Shown here one piece after another: positions 10,387-18,891 of a stretch of 64,000 nt of DNA (positions are counted from its first letter, which is position 1; the number at the start of each line of letters is the position of its first letter). The translations under genes and the position numbers were made by a program. The stretch spans positions 5,890,001-5,954,000 of the forward strand of contig NZ_CP117522.1 in NCBI RefSeq assembly GCF_031679605.1, in the 5' to 3' direction. The notes under the pieces are model-generated. The model saw only the letters and a list, made by a program, of their open reading frames with translations. It did no database searches and was not told the origin of the DNA. Origin of the DNA: Streptomyces luomodiensis (GTDB taxonomy: Bacteria; Actinomycetota; Actinomycetes; Streptomycetales; Streptomycetaceae).

Positions 10387-10458
10387 GTCCACGATCCGGT
10401 CCACGATCCGGTCTGCGGTCCGCTTCGCGGCCCGGTCCGCGATCCGGTACCTGGTCCG
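10387..10458. repeat. Six-copy 12-bp degenerate tandem repeat
   Basis: Six consecutive 12-bp units, each ending in CCG, begin with two identical copies of GTCCACGATCCG (10387-10398 and 10399-10410) and then diverge. The array occupies the divergent intergenic region between the aminotransferase and the hypothetical gene at 10535. Confidence 0.85.
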
Positions 10459-10504
10459 GCCGGCGCCCGATTCCGCTCGTTCTCTCCGTCCGCCCCTTCC
10501 CGAA

Positions 10505-10519
10505 CTGACGTGGCGTCAG
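10505..10519. promoter_or_regulatory. Inverted-repeat operator candidate CTGACG-TGG-CGTCAG
   Basis: Perfect 6-bp arms with a TGG spacer end 15 bp before the ATG at 10535, where a bound protein would block transcription or initiation. The 13-bp core TGACGTGGCGTCA recurs at 27045-27057 upstream of the TIG genes. Confidence 0.5.
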
Positions 10520-10534
10520 CTAAACCTGAGGGAC

Positions 10535-11362
10535 ATGACGAGCGACGCGTACGCGGAACTGGCCTCCGTCGGTCCGTACGGGGTGCGCCCGGGGCACGCC
10601 CTGATCACGATGGTCGAGCCGCATCCGGGCCATGAGTACGCCTACAACCGCTGGTACGAGGACGACCACTTCATCGCGGGCGCGATGGCCATGCCGTGGA
10701 TCTACGCGGGCCGCCGCTGGGTCGCCACCCGTGAGCTGCAACTGCTGCGCTATCCGGAGAAGTCGGCGATCGCCCGGCCGGTGACCGCCGGCTGCTATCT
10801 GTCCGTCTACTGGCTCACCGAAGGGCGCTACGCGGACCATATGCGGTGGACGGTCGCGATCAACCGGCGGCTGGGCCGGGACGGGCGGGTCTATCAGGAG
10901 CGCACGCACGTCTTCACGGCCTTCCAGGACCACGAGGCCACCGTCTACCGGGACGGGGCGGCCGGTCCGCGCGACCACCACGCGCTGGACCACCCCTACG
11001 CCGGACTGGTGCTGGAGGTGATCGAGAGCGAGCGCCCGGAGCGGCGGGGAGAGCTGCTCGAATGGCTCGGATCCAGACATCTGCCGCGCCGGCTCGCGGG
11101 CTCGCCCGCCGCGCTGGTCACGGTCTTCCGGCCGACCCCGCTTCCCTCGGACCGGATGTCGTATGTGAAGCAGGTCGAGGGGGTCGACACCCGGCTGACC
11201 CTGCTCTGGTTCCTCCAGTCCGATCCCCGGGAATGCTGGGACCGCTGTTTCACCGGTCTCGATGACGAGGTGGCCGAGGCCGGTCTCGGCCGGGTGGAAT
11301 TCATGGCGCCGTTCATTCCGACGATTCCCGGTACGGACCAATACGTGGATGAACTCCGCTGA
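10535..11362 (+). CDS. Hypothetical protein, possible dimeric alpha/beta-barrel
   Basis: A 275-residue protein that I cannot assign to a characterised family. The segment AYNRWYEDDHF near residue 35 resembles EthD/ABM-type ferredoxin-like barrels, and a second aromatic-rich region lies near the C-terminus. There is no signal peptide or membrane helix. The ATG is chosen because GAGGGAC precedes it and the operator-like inverted repeat lies directly upstream. Longer in-frame readings extend into a tandem repeat and are rejected. A strong hairpin follows the stop. Confidence 0.8.
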   Translation: MTSDAYAELASVGPYGVRPGHALITMVEPHPGHEYAYNRWYEDDHFIAGAMAMPWIYAGRRWVATRELQLLRYPEKSAIARPVTAGCYLSVYWLTEGRYADHMRWTVAINRRLGRDGRVYQERTHVFTAFQDHEATVYRDGAAGPRDHHALDHPYAGLVLEVIESERPERRGELLEWLGSRHLPRRLAGSPAALVTVFRPTPLPSDRMSYVKQVEGVDTRLTLLWFLQSDPRECWDRCFTGLDDEVAEAGLGRVEFMAPFIPTIPGTDQYVDELR

Positions 11363-11414
11363 AGCGGAAGCGCCGGGAAATCCCGAACGCGCAGGAAAGC
11401 ACCGGAAACGCCAT

Positions 11415-11454
11415 GAGCCCTCTCGGCGGGGACGGCGACCGGTCGAGAGGGCTC
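11415..11454. terminator. Bidirectional hairpin terminator candidate
   Basis: Perfect 11-bp arms (GAGCCCTCTCG at 11415-11425 and its complement at 11444-11454) around a GC-rich loop, between the convergent hypothetical gene and the DUF397 gene. Confidence 0.75.
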
Positions 11455-11467
11455 GTATGCGGGCTGG

Positions 11468-11677
11468 TCAGTCGAGGTCGAAGGCGCCACGGCTGACGTC
11501 GGCGACAAAGGCCGACCACGATGCGGGGGCGAAGCTGAGCGTCGGTCCCTGCGGGTCCTTGGAGTCGCGCACGGCGATCTCGCTGGTGACCGGGGAAGAG
11601 ATCTCCACGCAAGCGCCGTTTCCGGCCGAGTACGAGGATTTCACCCACATGCTCGTCTTTCCCTGCTGAATGGACAC
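11468..11677 (-). CDS. DUF397 small protein
   Basis: A 69-residue protein with the complete DUF397 signature: WVKSSYSAGNGACVE, then VAVRDSKDP-type (here IAVRDSKDPQGP) and the WSAFVADV ending. DUF397 proteins are typically encoded beside XRE/DUF5753 regulators in Streptomyces (WhiJ/AbaA-type loci) and are thought to modulate them. The GTG at 11677 has CGGAG six bases upstream. A longer frame has no ribosome site. It lies just downstream of the XRE regulator gene on the same strand. Confidence 0.9.
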   Translation of the reverse strand: MSIQQGKTSMWVKSSYSAGNGACVEISSPVTSEIAVRDSKDPQGPTLSFAPASWSAFVADVSRGAFDLD

Positions 11678-11843
11678 GATTGCTCCGATGCTTTTTGTTG
11701 ATGAGACGCACCCCCGATTGGAGGCGTCATCGACGTTACTCGGCAACATCGTCTGGAAAGCGGGCCATTCACTCGACCGGATGGCATATTCCTACGGCCC
11801 CTTCCTCAGCGCGGTGCGGAGGTGTAGCCTCCGCCCCTCGTCG

Positions 11844-11906
11844 TTCGCGCCGTTCGCGTCGTTCGCATCCTTCGTGTCGTTCGCGTCCTTCGTGCCGTTC
11901 GCGCCG
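11844..11906. repeat. Seven-copy 9-bp tandem repeat
   Basis: Seven consecutive 9-bp units of the form TTCGyryCn (first and last TTCGCGCCG) lie directly downstream of the XRE gene stop and upstream of the DUF397 gene, in non-coding DNA. Confidence 0.85.
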
Positions 11907-11924
11907 GAGCGTTTCCGTATCCCC

Positions 11925-12815
11925 TCAGTCCGTCTGGTTCGCCTCGCTCTCCGCGTGCCGGCGGGCGTGCTCCTGGGCCACCTCGGTGATGAACTGGCGG
12001 CTCTGGTCCGCGTTCAGCGCCTGGGCCCGCAGATGCTCGTACATCATGCTGTAGCTCTGCACATCGCTGAGCTTCTCCAGATACAGATCACTGGTGACGC
12101 CCTCGAGATAGACCACGCTGGTGTCCGACTCATCCGAGAACTCCAGGATGGTGAACTGGCCGCTCATTCCCGGATGCGACCCCATGTCGAACGGCAGCGC
12201 CTGCACCGTCACATGGGGCTCATGGCTCATCCGGACCAGATAGTCCAGCTGATCGCTCATGATCTTCGAATTGCCGACCACCCGCCGCATCGCCGCCTCG
12301 TCCACGACCGCCCACAGCCGCAGCGGGGACAGCGGGTCGGTGATCCGCTCCTGGCGCCTGAGCCGGACCTGGACCCGCTGGGCGATCTGGTCCTGCGGGG
12401 CCTCCGGCAGGGCGCCGCTGATCACCGCCTCCGCGTACTCGGGGGTCTGCAAGAGGCCGGGGAGCACCTGGGGTTCATAGACCCGCAGGGACGCCGCGTC
12501 CGTCTCGAAGCCGATGTAGACGCTGTACGGCACGTCGCCGAACGCGTTCCACCACCCTTGCTGGCGCGACTCCTTCGCCATTTGCATCAGGGAATCGACC
12601 AGCGCCTTGTCCTCCACCTTGTAGGTGCGGCACAGGTCGCGCACATCGCGCTGGCTGATGCTGCGGCGCCCGTTCTCCAGTCGGCTGATCTTCGACTGGG
12701 AGACCATCAGCTCCTCCGCCACCTCCTCCGCCGTCATGCCCTTCTCCTGGCGGAGCCTGCGCAGTTCCTGGCCCAACCGGCGTCGCCGGACAGTGGGACC
12801 GACGTTCGATGTCAC
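11925..12815 (-). CDS. XRE-family transcriptional regulator with DUF5753 domain
   Basis: A 296-residue regulator. Residues about 17-75 form a Cro/C1 helix-turn-helix (segment EEVAEELMVSQSKISRLENGR); the remainder is the DUF5753 sensor/dimerisation region common in Streptomyces developmental regulators. The GTG at 12815 is chosen because it gives the usual length and has CCGGAGG upstream; an in-frame extension to 12905 lacks a ribosome site. The adjacent DUF397 gene suggests the usual regulator/small-partner pair controlling development or secondary metabolism. Confidence 0.92.
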   Translation of the reverse strand: MTSNVGPTVRRRRLGQELRRLRQEKGMTAEEVAEELMVSQSKISRLENGRRSISQRDVRDLCRTYKVEDKALVDSLMQMAKESRQQGWWNAFGDVPYSVYIGFETDAASLRVYEPQVLPGLLQTPEYAEAVISGALPEAPQDQIAQRVQVRLRRQERITDPLSPLRLWAVVDEAAMRRVVGNSKIMSDQLDYLVRMSHEPHVTVQALPFDMGSHPGMSGQFTILEFSDESDTSVVYLEGVTSDLYLEKLSDVQSYSMMYEHLRAQALNADQSRQFITEVAQEHARRHAESEANQTD

Positions 12816-13194
12816 AGGACGTGCACCTCCGGCTTCGTACTGCTGATTTCTGCTGTTCAGCAGCCTGCCACTACCGGACGGGGCCGCGCTGGGAAATGGC
12901 CGCACAAGGCGGCCGCACCACGGTGGACGAACGCGCGCGCGGGGCGGTGGAACGGCCGGTCGTCCAAATCGGCCGATCCACCACCCCGCGCGCTTCAGCG
13001 GCTCCCGAACCGGGTCGATGGGGACTGCGGTGCGGTCGGTGGAGCGTCAGTGGTGCTGGGTGCTGCTCGGAGCCGAACGGTGGCGCTCCGCCCCGGGCGG
13101 TGCCGGGAACAGGGTCCGCCGCCCCGCTGACGGGCTGCTGGTGCGTTCGACGGGCTGGTGGTGCGTGGTGGTGCGGTGGTGCCCCGAAGGGGCC
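12816..13194. other. Gene-free stretch upstream of the XRE regulator
   Basis: About 380 bp between the GPP34 gene stop and the XRE start, both on the minus strand. It contains the long hairpin at 12935-12993 and a G/T-rich run (about 13135-13190). No convincing open reading frame is visible; frames here look like by-products of high GC. Confidence 0.5.
12935..12993. terminator. Long hairpin (17-bp arms), terminator or attenuator
   Basis: Arms at 12935-12951 and 12977-12993 pair over 17 bp with one mismatch, and the loop holds a second CGGCCG-based pairing. It lies 200 bp after the GPP34 stop and 120 bp before the XRE start, so it could end the GPP34 transcript or sit in the XRE leader. Confidence 0.55.
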
Positions 13195-13944
13195 TCAGCG
13201 CGCTCCGACGCGGGCCATGCCCCCGCGGCGGGACGGCTGGGCCGGAACGCCGGCCGCGGGCTCCGCCGCGGCGCGTGTCCCCGCCTGTCGGCCTCCGGCC
13301 GGCGTGCGCCGTGGCTGCGCCGCGACACCGTTCTGCACGTCCATCACGGCGTGCGCCACGAGACCGCCCATCGGGTCGTGCCGGATCAGATCCCGGAGCC
13401 TGGAGCGCGAGGAACGCCCCTCGTTCCCGGGATACAGGTGCTTGCCGAGCCCGACCGCGTGGGCCAGGGCGGCGAGCGCGGCGGTCCGCGGGTCCGGCGG
13501 TACGCCGGTGCGGATCGCGCTGTCCAGCCGGGCCCTGATCTCCCGGCTGATCGCCGTGTCCGTCGCCTGGTAGCGCGTCGTCGGCAGTACGCCACACATC
13601 TGGCCCTCCACGGCATGCACCATGCCGCAGCGCTCCAGGTGCGTGAGGTACGTCTGGCGCAGCCCCAGCCGGGGCCCGCCGATCCAGTGGACCGCGCGCA
13701 CCGGGCTGCCGCGACGGCGCAGCAGTTCGAGCGCGGAGTCCAGAGTCGGATCTCCGGTCGGCCGTGGCAGCACCACGGCGATACGATCCCCGTCAGGGGC
13801 TATCCGTCCGGCCAGAGCCAGCTCTACTAGCTGCGCTCCGGCGAGACCGAGGTCGAGCGACTGCGGCTGCGCCGTGGTACCCGTGGTCGGGTCCAAAGCG
13901 AGCAGCAGAAGCTCCTCCGGAATTGTTCTGCGGCTCCTGCCCAT
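13195..13944 (-). CDS. GPP34 (Golgi phosphoprotein 3) family protein
   Basis: A 249-residue protein of the GOLPH3/GPP34 family, which binds phosphoinositides in eukaryotes and whose bacterial role is unknown. The N-terminus ARTIPEELLLLALD-like (here RRTIPEELLLLALD) and the GLAGAQLVELALAGRI segment are diagnostic. The C-terminal 50 residues are Arg/Ala/Gly-rich and probably disordered. GGGGAGG lies 6-10 bases before the ATG. It is transcribed divergently from the carboxypeptidase gene. Confidence 0.9.
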   Translation of the reverse strand: MGRSRRTIPEELLLLALDPTTGTTAQPQSLDLGLAGAQLVELALAGRIAPDGDRIAVVLPRPTGDPTLDSALELLRRRGSPVRAVHWIGGPRLGLRQTYLTHLERCGMVHAVEGQMCGVLPTTRYQATDTAISREIRARLDSAIRTGVPPDPRTAALAALAHAVGLGKHLYPGNEGRSSRSRLRDLIRHDPMGGLVAHAVMDVQNGVAAQPRRTPAGGRQAGTRAAAEPAAGVPAQPSRRGGMARVGAR

Positions 13945-14199
13945 CCATGCCTCCCCGCGTGGATGAATGACAGGGTGACCCCTGCCACATTGGTCTGTCG
14001 AGAGTGCCTGGGGGGTTTGGATGGGAACCAGTAGGTATGTCGTTCTCGTCTAGCGGGTTGACGGGCACCTGAGGACGCCCTCCGGCTGTGGCGATGCGCG
14101 AGCGCATGCCGGACACACAGGACACTGGTAGAGGTTGGGCTGCGGGACGTGACGCCATGGGGCGTAAGGCGTCCCGCGACACATATCGAGGAGGCATCG

Positions 14200-16611
14200 G
14201 TGGCGGGCGAGTCCCCCGGCAGGTCGGATCAGCAGAAGTCGTCGGGGGAGACGGCTAGGGGAGAGCGCGATCCGCGGCTCGCGGTCTCGCGTGACGCGGA
14301 GGCGGCCCAGGGCTCGACGGCGGTCGCCGTCGTGTCCGGCGACCTCCGCTCGGGGTCCGGCGGGTCCGGGGCGAAGGCCGAAACGGAGGCCGAAGCGGAA
14401 CCGGAGGCACCGGCGGCCGACGAGGGTGACGCGAATGTTTCAGGTGTTCGCGATGGTGAACCGGGCGAAGATTCCGGGACGTCGGAGGCGGCGCCTGAGT
14501 CTGAGGGCGAGGTGAAGAAGGACTCCGGCGTATCCGGCGGATCGCCCAAGGAGGGCGTGTCCGAGCCCGACGCGGAGGCGGAAGCGGACGCCGACGAGGC
14601 GAAGGCCGACGACGCGAAGACCGACAAGGCTGACGGCGCGTCCGAGGCCGGGAAGAACGACCGGAAGAACGCCGGGAAGAACGCCGGGAAGAACGGGGAC
14701 GGTGACGAGCCGTCCGAGCCGTCGGTCGATCAGCGGACGGCCGTCTTCCGTACGGTGCAGCCGAGGGCGTCCGAAGAGGACGCGGCCGGGAAGGCCGAGG
14801 CGTCCGATGCGGGCGGTGGCGTTTCCGGTGAGCCGGTCGACCGTCCGACGGCCGCCTTCGGTGCGCTTCCCGAGAAGGGCGGCGAGGGGGAGGCGGAGAA
14901 GAAGGAGGACGCGGCCGGTAAGGGCGAGGCGTCCGATGCGGGCGGTGGCGTTTCCGGTGAGCCGGTCGACCGTCCGACGGCCGCCTTCGGTGCGCTTCCC
15001 GAGAAGAGCGGCAAGAGCGGTAAGGAGGGCGTCGACCAGCCGACCACCGCCTTCAAGGCGATCAGCACCCCGGCCGGCAAGACCGACAAGGCCACGCCCG
15101 ACGCGAAGACGTCCGACGCGAAGGCGTCGGGCAAGAAGTCCGTCGGCGAGTCGGACAACGAGCGGACCAGCAAGTTCGTACCGCTGCGGTCGCCCGAGGA
15201 CCCGGCCCCGCCGCGGCGTCCCGCCGCGCCCGCCGCGCCCTCGGGGACCGCCGCCTCGGCGGCGGTTCCCGAGGCCGAGCGGACCAAGCAGCAGCCGCTG
15301 CCGCCGCTGTCGCCGGACGGCAAGCAGCCCGCACCGCTCGATCTGCTGGCGCAGCTGACCAACACGCCGCCCAAGCCCGAGACGCCGGTGCGGACGGCGA
15401 TCCGCCGGATCAAGATCTGGACGCCGCTGGTCGTGCTGTTGGTGATCATCCTGGGCGTCGTCCAGGCGCTGCGGCCGCTGCCGGATCCGGAGCTGAAGCT
15501 CACCGCCGACGCCACCTACCGCTTCGGCGGTGACGGGTTCGCCATGCCCTGGCCCGACCAGGGGCAGTCCGCCGCCGAGGTCGAGGGCGTGGGCACCCTG
15601 GGCACCTCCGGGGAGCAGAAGCCGGTGCCGATCGCCAGTGTCACCAAGGTCATGACGGCCTATGTGGTGCTCAAGGACCATCCGCTGAAGGCCGGCGAAG
15701 AGGGCCCGAAGATCAAGATCGACGCGCAGGCGGCCAAGGAGGCGAAGTCCGCCGACGAGTCGCGGGCGGCGGTCAAGGAGGGGCAGACCTTCACCCAGCA
15801 CCAGCTGCTCCAGCTGCTGCTGATCAACTCCAGCAACAACATCGCCCGGCTGCTGGCCCGCTGGGACGCGGGGTCGCTGGACGCGTTCGTCGAGAAGATG
15901 AACGGCGCGGCCAAGAGCCTGGGGATGAAGCAGACCACCTACACCGACCCCAGCGGTCTGAAGGAGTCCACCAAGTCCACCGCGGCCGACCAGCTGAAGC
16001 TGGCGAAGGCGGCGATGCAGTCCGAGGCGTTCCGGGCGGTCGTGGCCACGCCCAACACCGAGGTCCCGGGTCTCGACGACCGGATCTACAACAACAACAA
16101 CCTGCTGGTGAAGCCGGGCGTGATCGGTATCAAGACGGGTTCGTCCACCCCGGCCGGCGGTGCGCTGATGTGGGCCGCCGTGCGGACGATCGACGGCAAG
16201 AAGCAGCGCATCCTCGGTGTCGTCCTCGAACAGCGCGCGACCACCACGCTGGACGCCAGCCTCCAGCTCGCGCAGACCAACAGCTACAAGCTCATCACCG
16301 CCGTGCAGGACGCCCTCACCTCGGCCACCGTCATCAAGAAGGGCGATGTCGTGGGCCAGGTCGACGACGGGCTCGGCGGTACCACGCCGGTCGTCGCCAC
16401 CAAGGATCTGAAGGCGGTCGGCTGGTCCGGGCTGACGGTCGACATCAAGATCGGCGACGGGGGCGAGAAGGTGCCGCACTCCGCCAAGGCGGGCACGGTC
16501 ATCGGCGAGGTGACCGTGGGCACGGGTCCCGGACAGCTCACGGCGCCGGTGGCCCTTCAGGAGGATCTGTCCGAGCCGTCGTTCGGCGCGAAACTGACCC
16601 GTATCAGCTGA
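14200..16611 (+). CDS. D-alanyl-D-alanine carboxypeptidase (S11) with long acidic N-terminal domain
   Basis: An 803-residue penicillin-binding protein that trims peptidoglycan stem pentapeptides. Catalytic motifs are S480-V-T-K483, S544-S-N546 and K645-T-G647. One membrane helix at about 407-425 (WTPLVVLLVIILGVV) places the enzyme domain outside. About 400 preceding residues are cytoplasmic, rich in Glu/Lys/Asp/Ala and apparently disordered, with repeated VDRPTAAFGALPEK-type motifs. The GTG at 14200 has GAGGAGG 8 bases upstream. A 102-bp DNA duplication lies inside the tail, and a hairpin follows the gene. Confidence 0.93.
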   Translation: MAGESPGRSDQQKSSGETARGERDPRLAVSRDAEAAQGSTAVAVVSGDLRSGSGGSGAKAETEAEAEPEAPAADEGDANVSGVRDGEPGEDSGTSEAAPESEGEVKKDSGVSGGSPKEGVSEPDAEAEADADEAKADDAKTDKADGASEAGKNDRKNAGKNAGKNGDGDEPSEPSVDQRTAVFRTVQPRASEEDAAGKAEASDAGGGVSGEPVDRPTAAFGALPEKGGEGEAEKKEDAAGKGEASDAGGGVSGEPVDRPTAAFGALPEKSGKSGKEGVDQPTTAFKAISTPAGKTDKATPDAKTSDAKASGKKSVGESDNERTSKFVPLRSPEDPAPPRRPAAPAAPSGTAASAAVPEAERTKQQPLPPLSPDGKQPAPLDLLAQLTNTPPKPETPVRTAIRRIKIWTPLVVLLVIILGVVQALRPLPDPELKLTADATYRFGGDGFAMPWPDQGQSAAEVEGVGTLGTSGEQKPVPIASVTKVMTAYVVLKDHPLKAGEEGPKIKIDAQAAKEAKSADESRAAVKEGQTFTQHQLLQLLLINSSNNIARLLARWDAGSLDAFVEKMNGAAKSLGMKQTTYTDPSGLKESTKSTAADQLKLAKAAMQSEAFRAVVATPNTEVPGLDDRIYNNNNLLVKPGVIGIKTGSSTPAGGALMWAAVRTIDGKKQRILGVVLEQRATTTLDASLQLAQTNSYKLITAVQDALTSATVIKKGDVVGQVDDGLGGTTPVVATKDLKAVGWSGLTVDIKIGDGGEKVPHSAKAGTVIGEVTVGTGPGQLTAPVALQEDLSEPSFGAKLTRIS
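14776..15006 (+). repeat. 102-bp near-identical repeat inside the carboxypeptidase gene
   Basis: Segments 14776-14877 and 14905-15006 are nearly identical with a 129-bp period. They encode two copies of the acidic linker plus the PVDRPTAAFGALPEK motif, indicating recent in-frame duplication. Confidence 0.85.
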
Positions 16612-16647
16612 CCCGCGGGGGAATCCGGGTATAGGGGACGGGCGAAG

Positions 16648-16679
16648 CGGGCCCCGGTGCGAAACGCCGCCGGGGCCCG
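16648..16679. terminator. Hairpin terminator after the carboxypeptidase gene
   Basis: Perfect 10-bp arms CGGGCCCCGG (16648-16657) and CCGGGGCCCG (16670-16679) with a 12-base loop, 36 bp beyond the carboxypeptidase stop. Confidence 0.7.
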
Positions 16680-16813
16680 ACACGGCTGGGGGCCGCCCGC
16701 GCGTGCTAGCGTCGCGTGCGTCCCCGGCCTGGACCCGCCGCATGAACCGGAGCGACCCGGTGCGGGGTTGAGGACGATGGGGCAGACCTCGGGGGAAGAC
16801 GGGGAGAGCCGCA

Positions 16814-18715
16814 GTGACCACCGTGGATCCGACACGGTCCGAAGAAAGCGGGGGCTCGGAGGAGAGCACCGCCGCACGAATACGCGTACCCGCGCAGCGC
16901 TGGCCGGCCGAGCCGCCGGGCTCGGCGGAGGCGGAGCGGGAGGGGGAGCGGGCCACTTCCGGTGGGCTGCTCCGGCGCGCCTGGCAGACGCTGCGCCATC
17001 CGGTTCCGGCCGCCCTGGCCGCCGCCGCGGTGCTGCACCTGCTGTGGGTGGCGCTGCTCGCGAACAGCGGCGGGGACCTCGCCGCGCAGGACGCCTGGGC
17101 GGAGTTCGCCCTCCAGCACCCGGACTCGGCGTACAACCTGGCCTGGTACGGCGGGATGCACCCGGTCTCGTACAGCGTCATCTCGCCCTATCTGATGGCG
17201 GTCCTCGGGGTCCGCTCGACGATGGTGATCGCGGGGACGCTGTCCGCCGGGCTGCTCGCGCTGCTGCTGGTGCGCAGCCGTGCCGTGCGGCGGCCGATGT
17301 GGCCCGCCCTCTACGGCGCGTTCGCGCTGACCTGCAACGCCATCTCGGGGCGGGTGACCTTCGGGCTCGGCGCGATGTTCGGGCTCGCGGCGGTGGCCGT
17401 GATCTTCGCCTGGCCCCGGCGGTGGCGGTCCCGGCACTGGCACCACAAGACCGGACGGTTCCTGCTGGCCGCCTTGCTGGCGGCGCTGTCGACCATGTCC
17501 AGCCCGGTGGCCGGTCTGTTCGTGGGCATAGTGGCCGCCGGTCTGTGGCTGACCAAGCGGCGCCCCGCCGCGTACGCGCTCGGGGTCACGCCCGCGCTGG
17601 TGGTCGGCCTGTCGGCGTGGCTGTTCCCGTTCTCCGGTGAGCAGCCGATGTCCATCGGGTCGGTGATCCTGCCGTTCATCACCGGCGCCGCCACGCTGCT
17701 GTGCGTGCCGCGCGAGTGGACGACGGTGCGCGTCGGGGCGGGGCTCTACTGCCTCGGGGTGGTGCTCACCTGGCTGATCCCCTCGCAGATCGGCACCAAC
17801 ATCTCCCGGCTCGGCATGATCTTCGGCGGGGTAGTGCTGCTCGCCGTGCTGCCCGGGGTGCGCAAGCCCCCGCGCGACCAGCTGCGCTCGACGACGGCCG
17901 GCCGCCGCTGGACCGTCCTGGTGCTGGCGCTGGCGACGGTCACGGTGTGGCAGGGCGTCAAGACCGGCGACGACGTCATCCACACCACGCCCTCGGCGTC
18001 CTGGGCCCGTGAGCTGGCGCCGCTGGTCGACCGGCTCAAGCGGGAGAAGGCCGACCGGGGCCGGGTCGAGGTGGTCCCGGTGCGCAGCCACCGCGAGTCC
18101 TCCGCGCTTGCCCCGTACGTCAATCTGGCGCGCGGCTGGAACCGCCAGCGCGACCTGGACCGGAACCCGATCTTCTACGGCGAGGACACCCTCACCCCGG
18201 CCACCTACCACGAATGGCTCAGGCGCTGGGCGGTGCACTTCGTGGTGCTGCCCGCGGACACCCCGGACACCGCGGCCGAGCAGGAGGCCAAGCTGCTCGG
18301 CACCGGCCTGCCGTATCTGCGCCAGGTGTGGGCGGACGCCAACTGGAAGCTGTACGAGGTCAAGAACCCGACGCAGATCGCCGACCCGCCGGCCACCGTG
18401 CAGCGCGCGGGCGCCGATCAGCTGGTGCTGAAGGTCCGCTCCAAGGGCCCGGTGCTCATCCGCATCCCGTACTCGCCGTGGCTGGGCCTGATGGACGCGG
18501 ACGGGCACAGCGTCCGGGCCCCGAAGGCGGAGCACGACGACGGACTGCCGGTCAACCGCCACGGCTGCCTCACCAAGCAGACCGAGGGCGGCGAGGAGGG
18601 CCAGCCGGAGGACGAGTGGACGGTGCTGCACGCCCCCCGCGCCGGCGTCTACCGGATAACGGGCAAGTACCAGCTGCCGCGCGGTACGCCCTGCCCGGAC
18701 GAGATGGCTCCCTGA
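16814..18715 (+). CDS. Polytopic membrane protein with C-terminal soluble domain (GT-C-like)
   Basis: A 633-residue protein with a charged N-terminal tail of about 60 residues, roughly ten hydrophobic helices to about residue 390, and a soluble C-terminal domain of about 240 residues. The long loop after helix 1 (AQDAWAEFALQHPDSAYNLAWYGG) resembles the first extracytoplasmic loop of GT-C glycosyltransferases, but I see no definitive catalytic motif. GGGGAG precedes the GTG start. An envelope-polymer role is plausible from the neighbouring carboxypeptidase, but that is inference. Confidence 0.8.
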   Translation: MTTVDPTRSEESGGSEESTAARIRVPAQRWPAEPPGSAEAEREGERATSGGLLRRAWQTLRHPVPAALAAAAVLHLLWVALLANSGGDLAAQDAWAEFALQHPDSAYNLAWYGGMHPVSYSVISPYLMAVLGVRSTMVIAGTLSAGLLALLLVRSRAVRRPMWPALYGAFALTCNAISGRVTFGLGAMFGLAAVAVIFAWPRRWRSRHWHHKTGRFLLAALLAALSTMSSPVAGLFVGIVAAGLWLTKRRPAAYALGVTPALVVGLSAWLFPFSGEQPMSIGSVILPFITGAATLLCVPREWTTVRVGAGLYCLGVVLTWLIPSQIGTNISRLGMIFGGVVLLAVLPGVRKPPRDQLRSTTAGRRWTVLVLALATVTVWQGVKTGDDVIHTTPSASWARELAPLVDRLKREKADRGRVEVVPVRSHRESSALAPYVNLARGWNRQRDLDRNPIFYGEDTLTPATYHEWLRRWAVHFVVLPADTPDTAAEQEAKLLGTGLPYLRQVWADANWKLYEVKNPTQIADPPATVQRAGADQLVLKVRSKGPVLIRIPYSPWLGLMDADGHSVRAPKAEHDDGLPVNRHGCLTKQTEGGEEGQPEDEWTVLHAPRAGVYRITGKYQLPRGTPCPDEMAP

Positions 18716-18756
18716 GCCGCTCTCGGCCGGGACGGCCGACGGGCCCGGCCGAGACC

Positions 18757-18866
18757 GGGACCGTCGGCGGGCCCGTATCGGGCGGGACCGTCGACGGGCC
18801 CGTACCGGCCGCGGAGCGTCTGCGGGCCCGTACCGGCCGGGAACCGTCGGCGGGCCCGTACCGGCG
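18757..18866. repeat. Four-copy 27-28-bp minisatellite between convergent genes
   Basis: Units begin at 18757, 18784, 18811 and 18839, each carrying GCGGGCCCGTA or ACGGGCCCGTA with flanking CCG runs. Each unit has the palindrome GGGCCC, so the array can form hairpins and may serve as a shared terminator between the membrane-protein and binding-protein genes. Confidence 0.85.
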
Positions 18867-18891
18867 GGCCGGGACCGCCGGCCGGCCCCGG

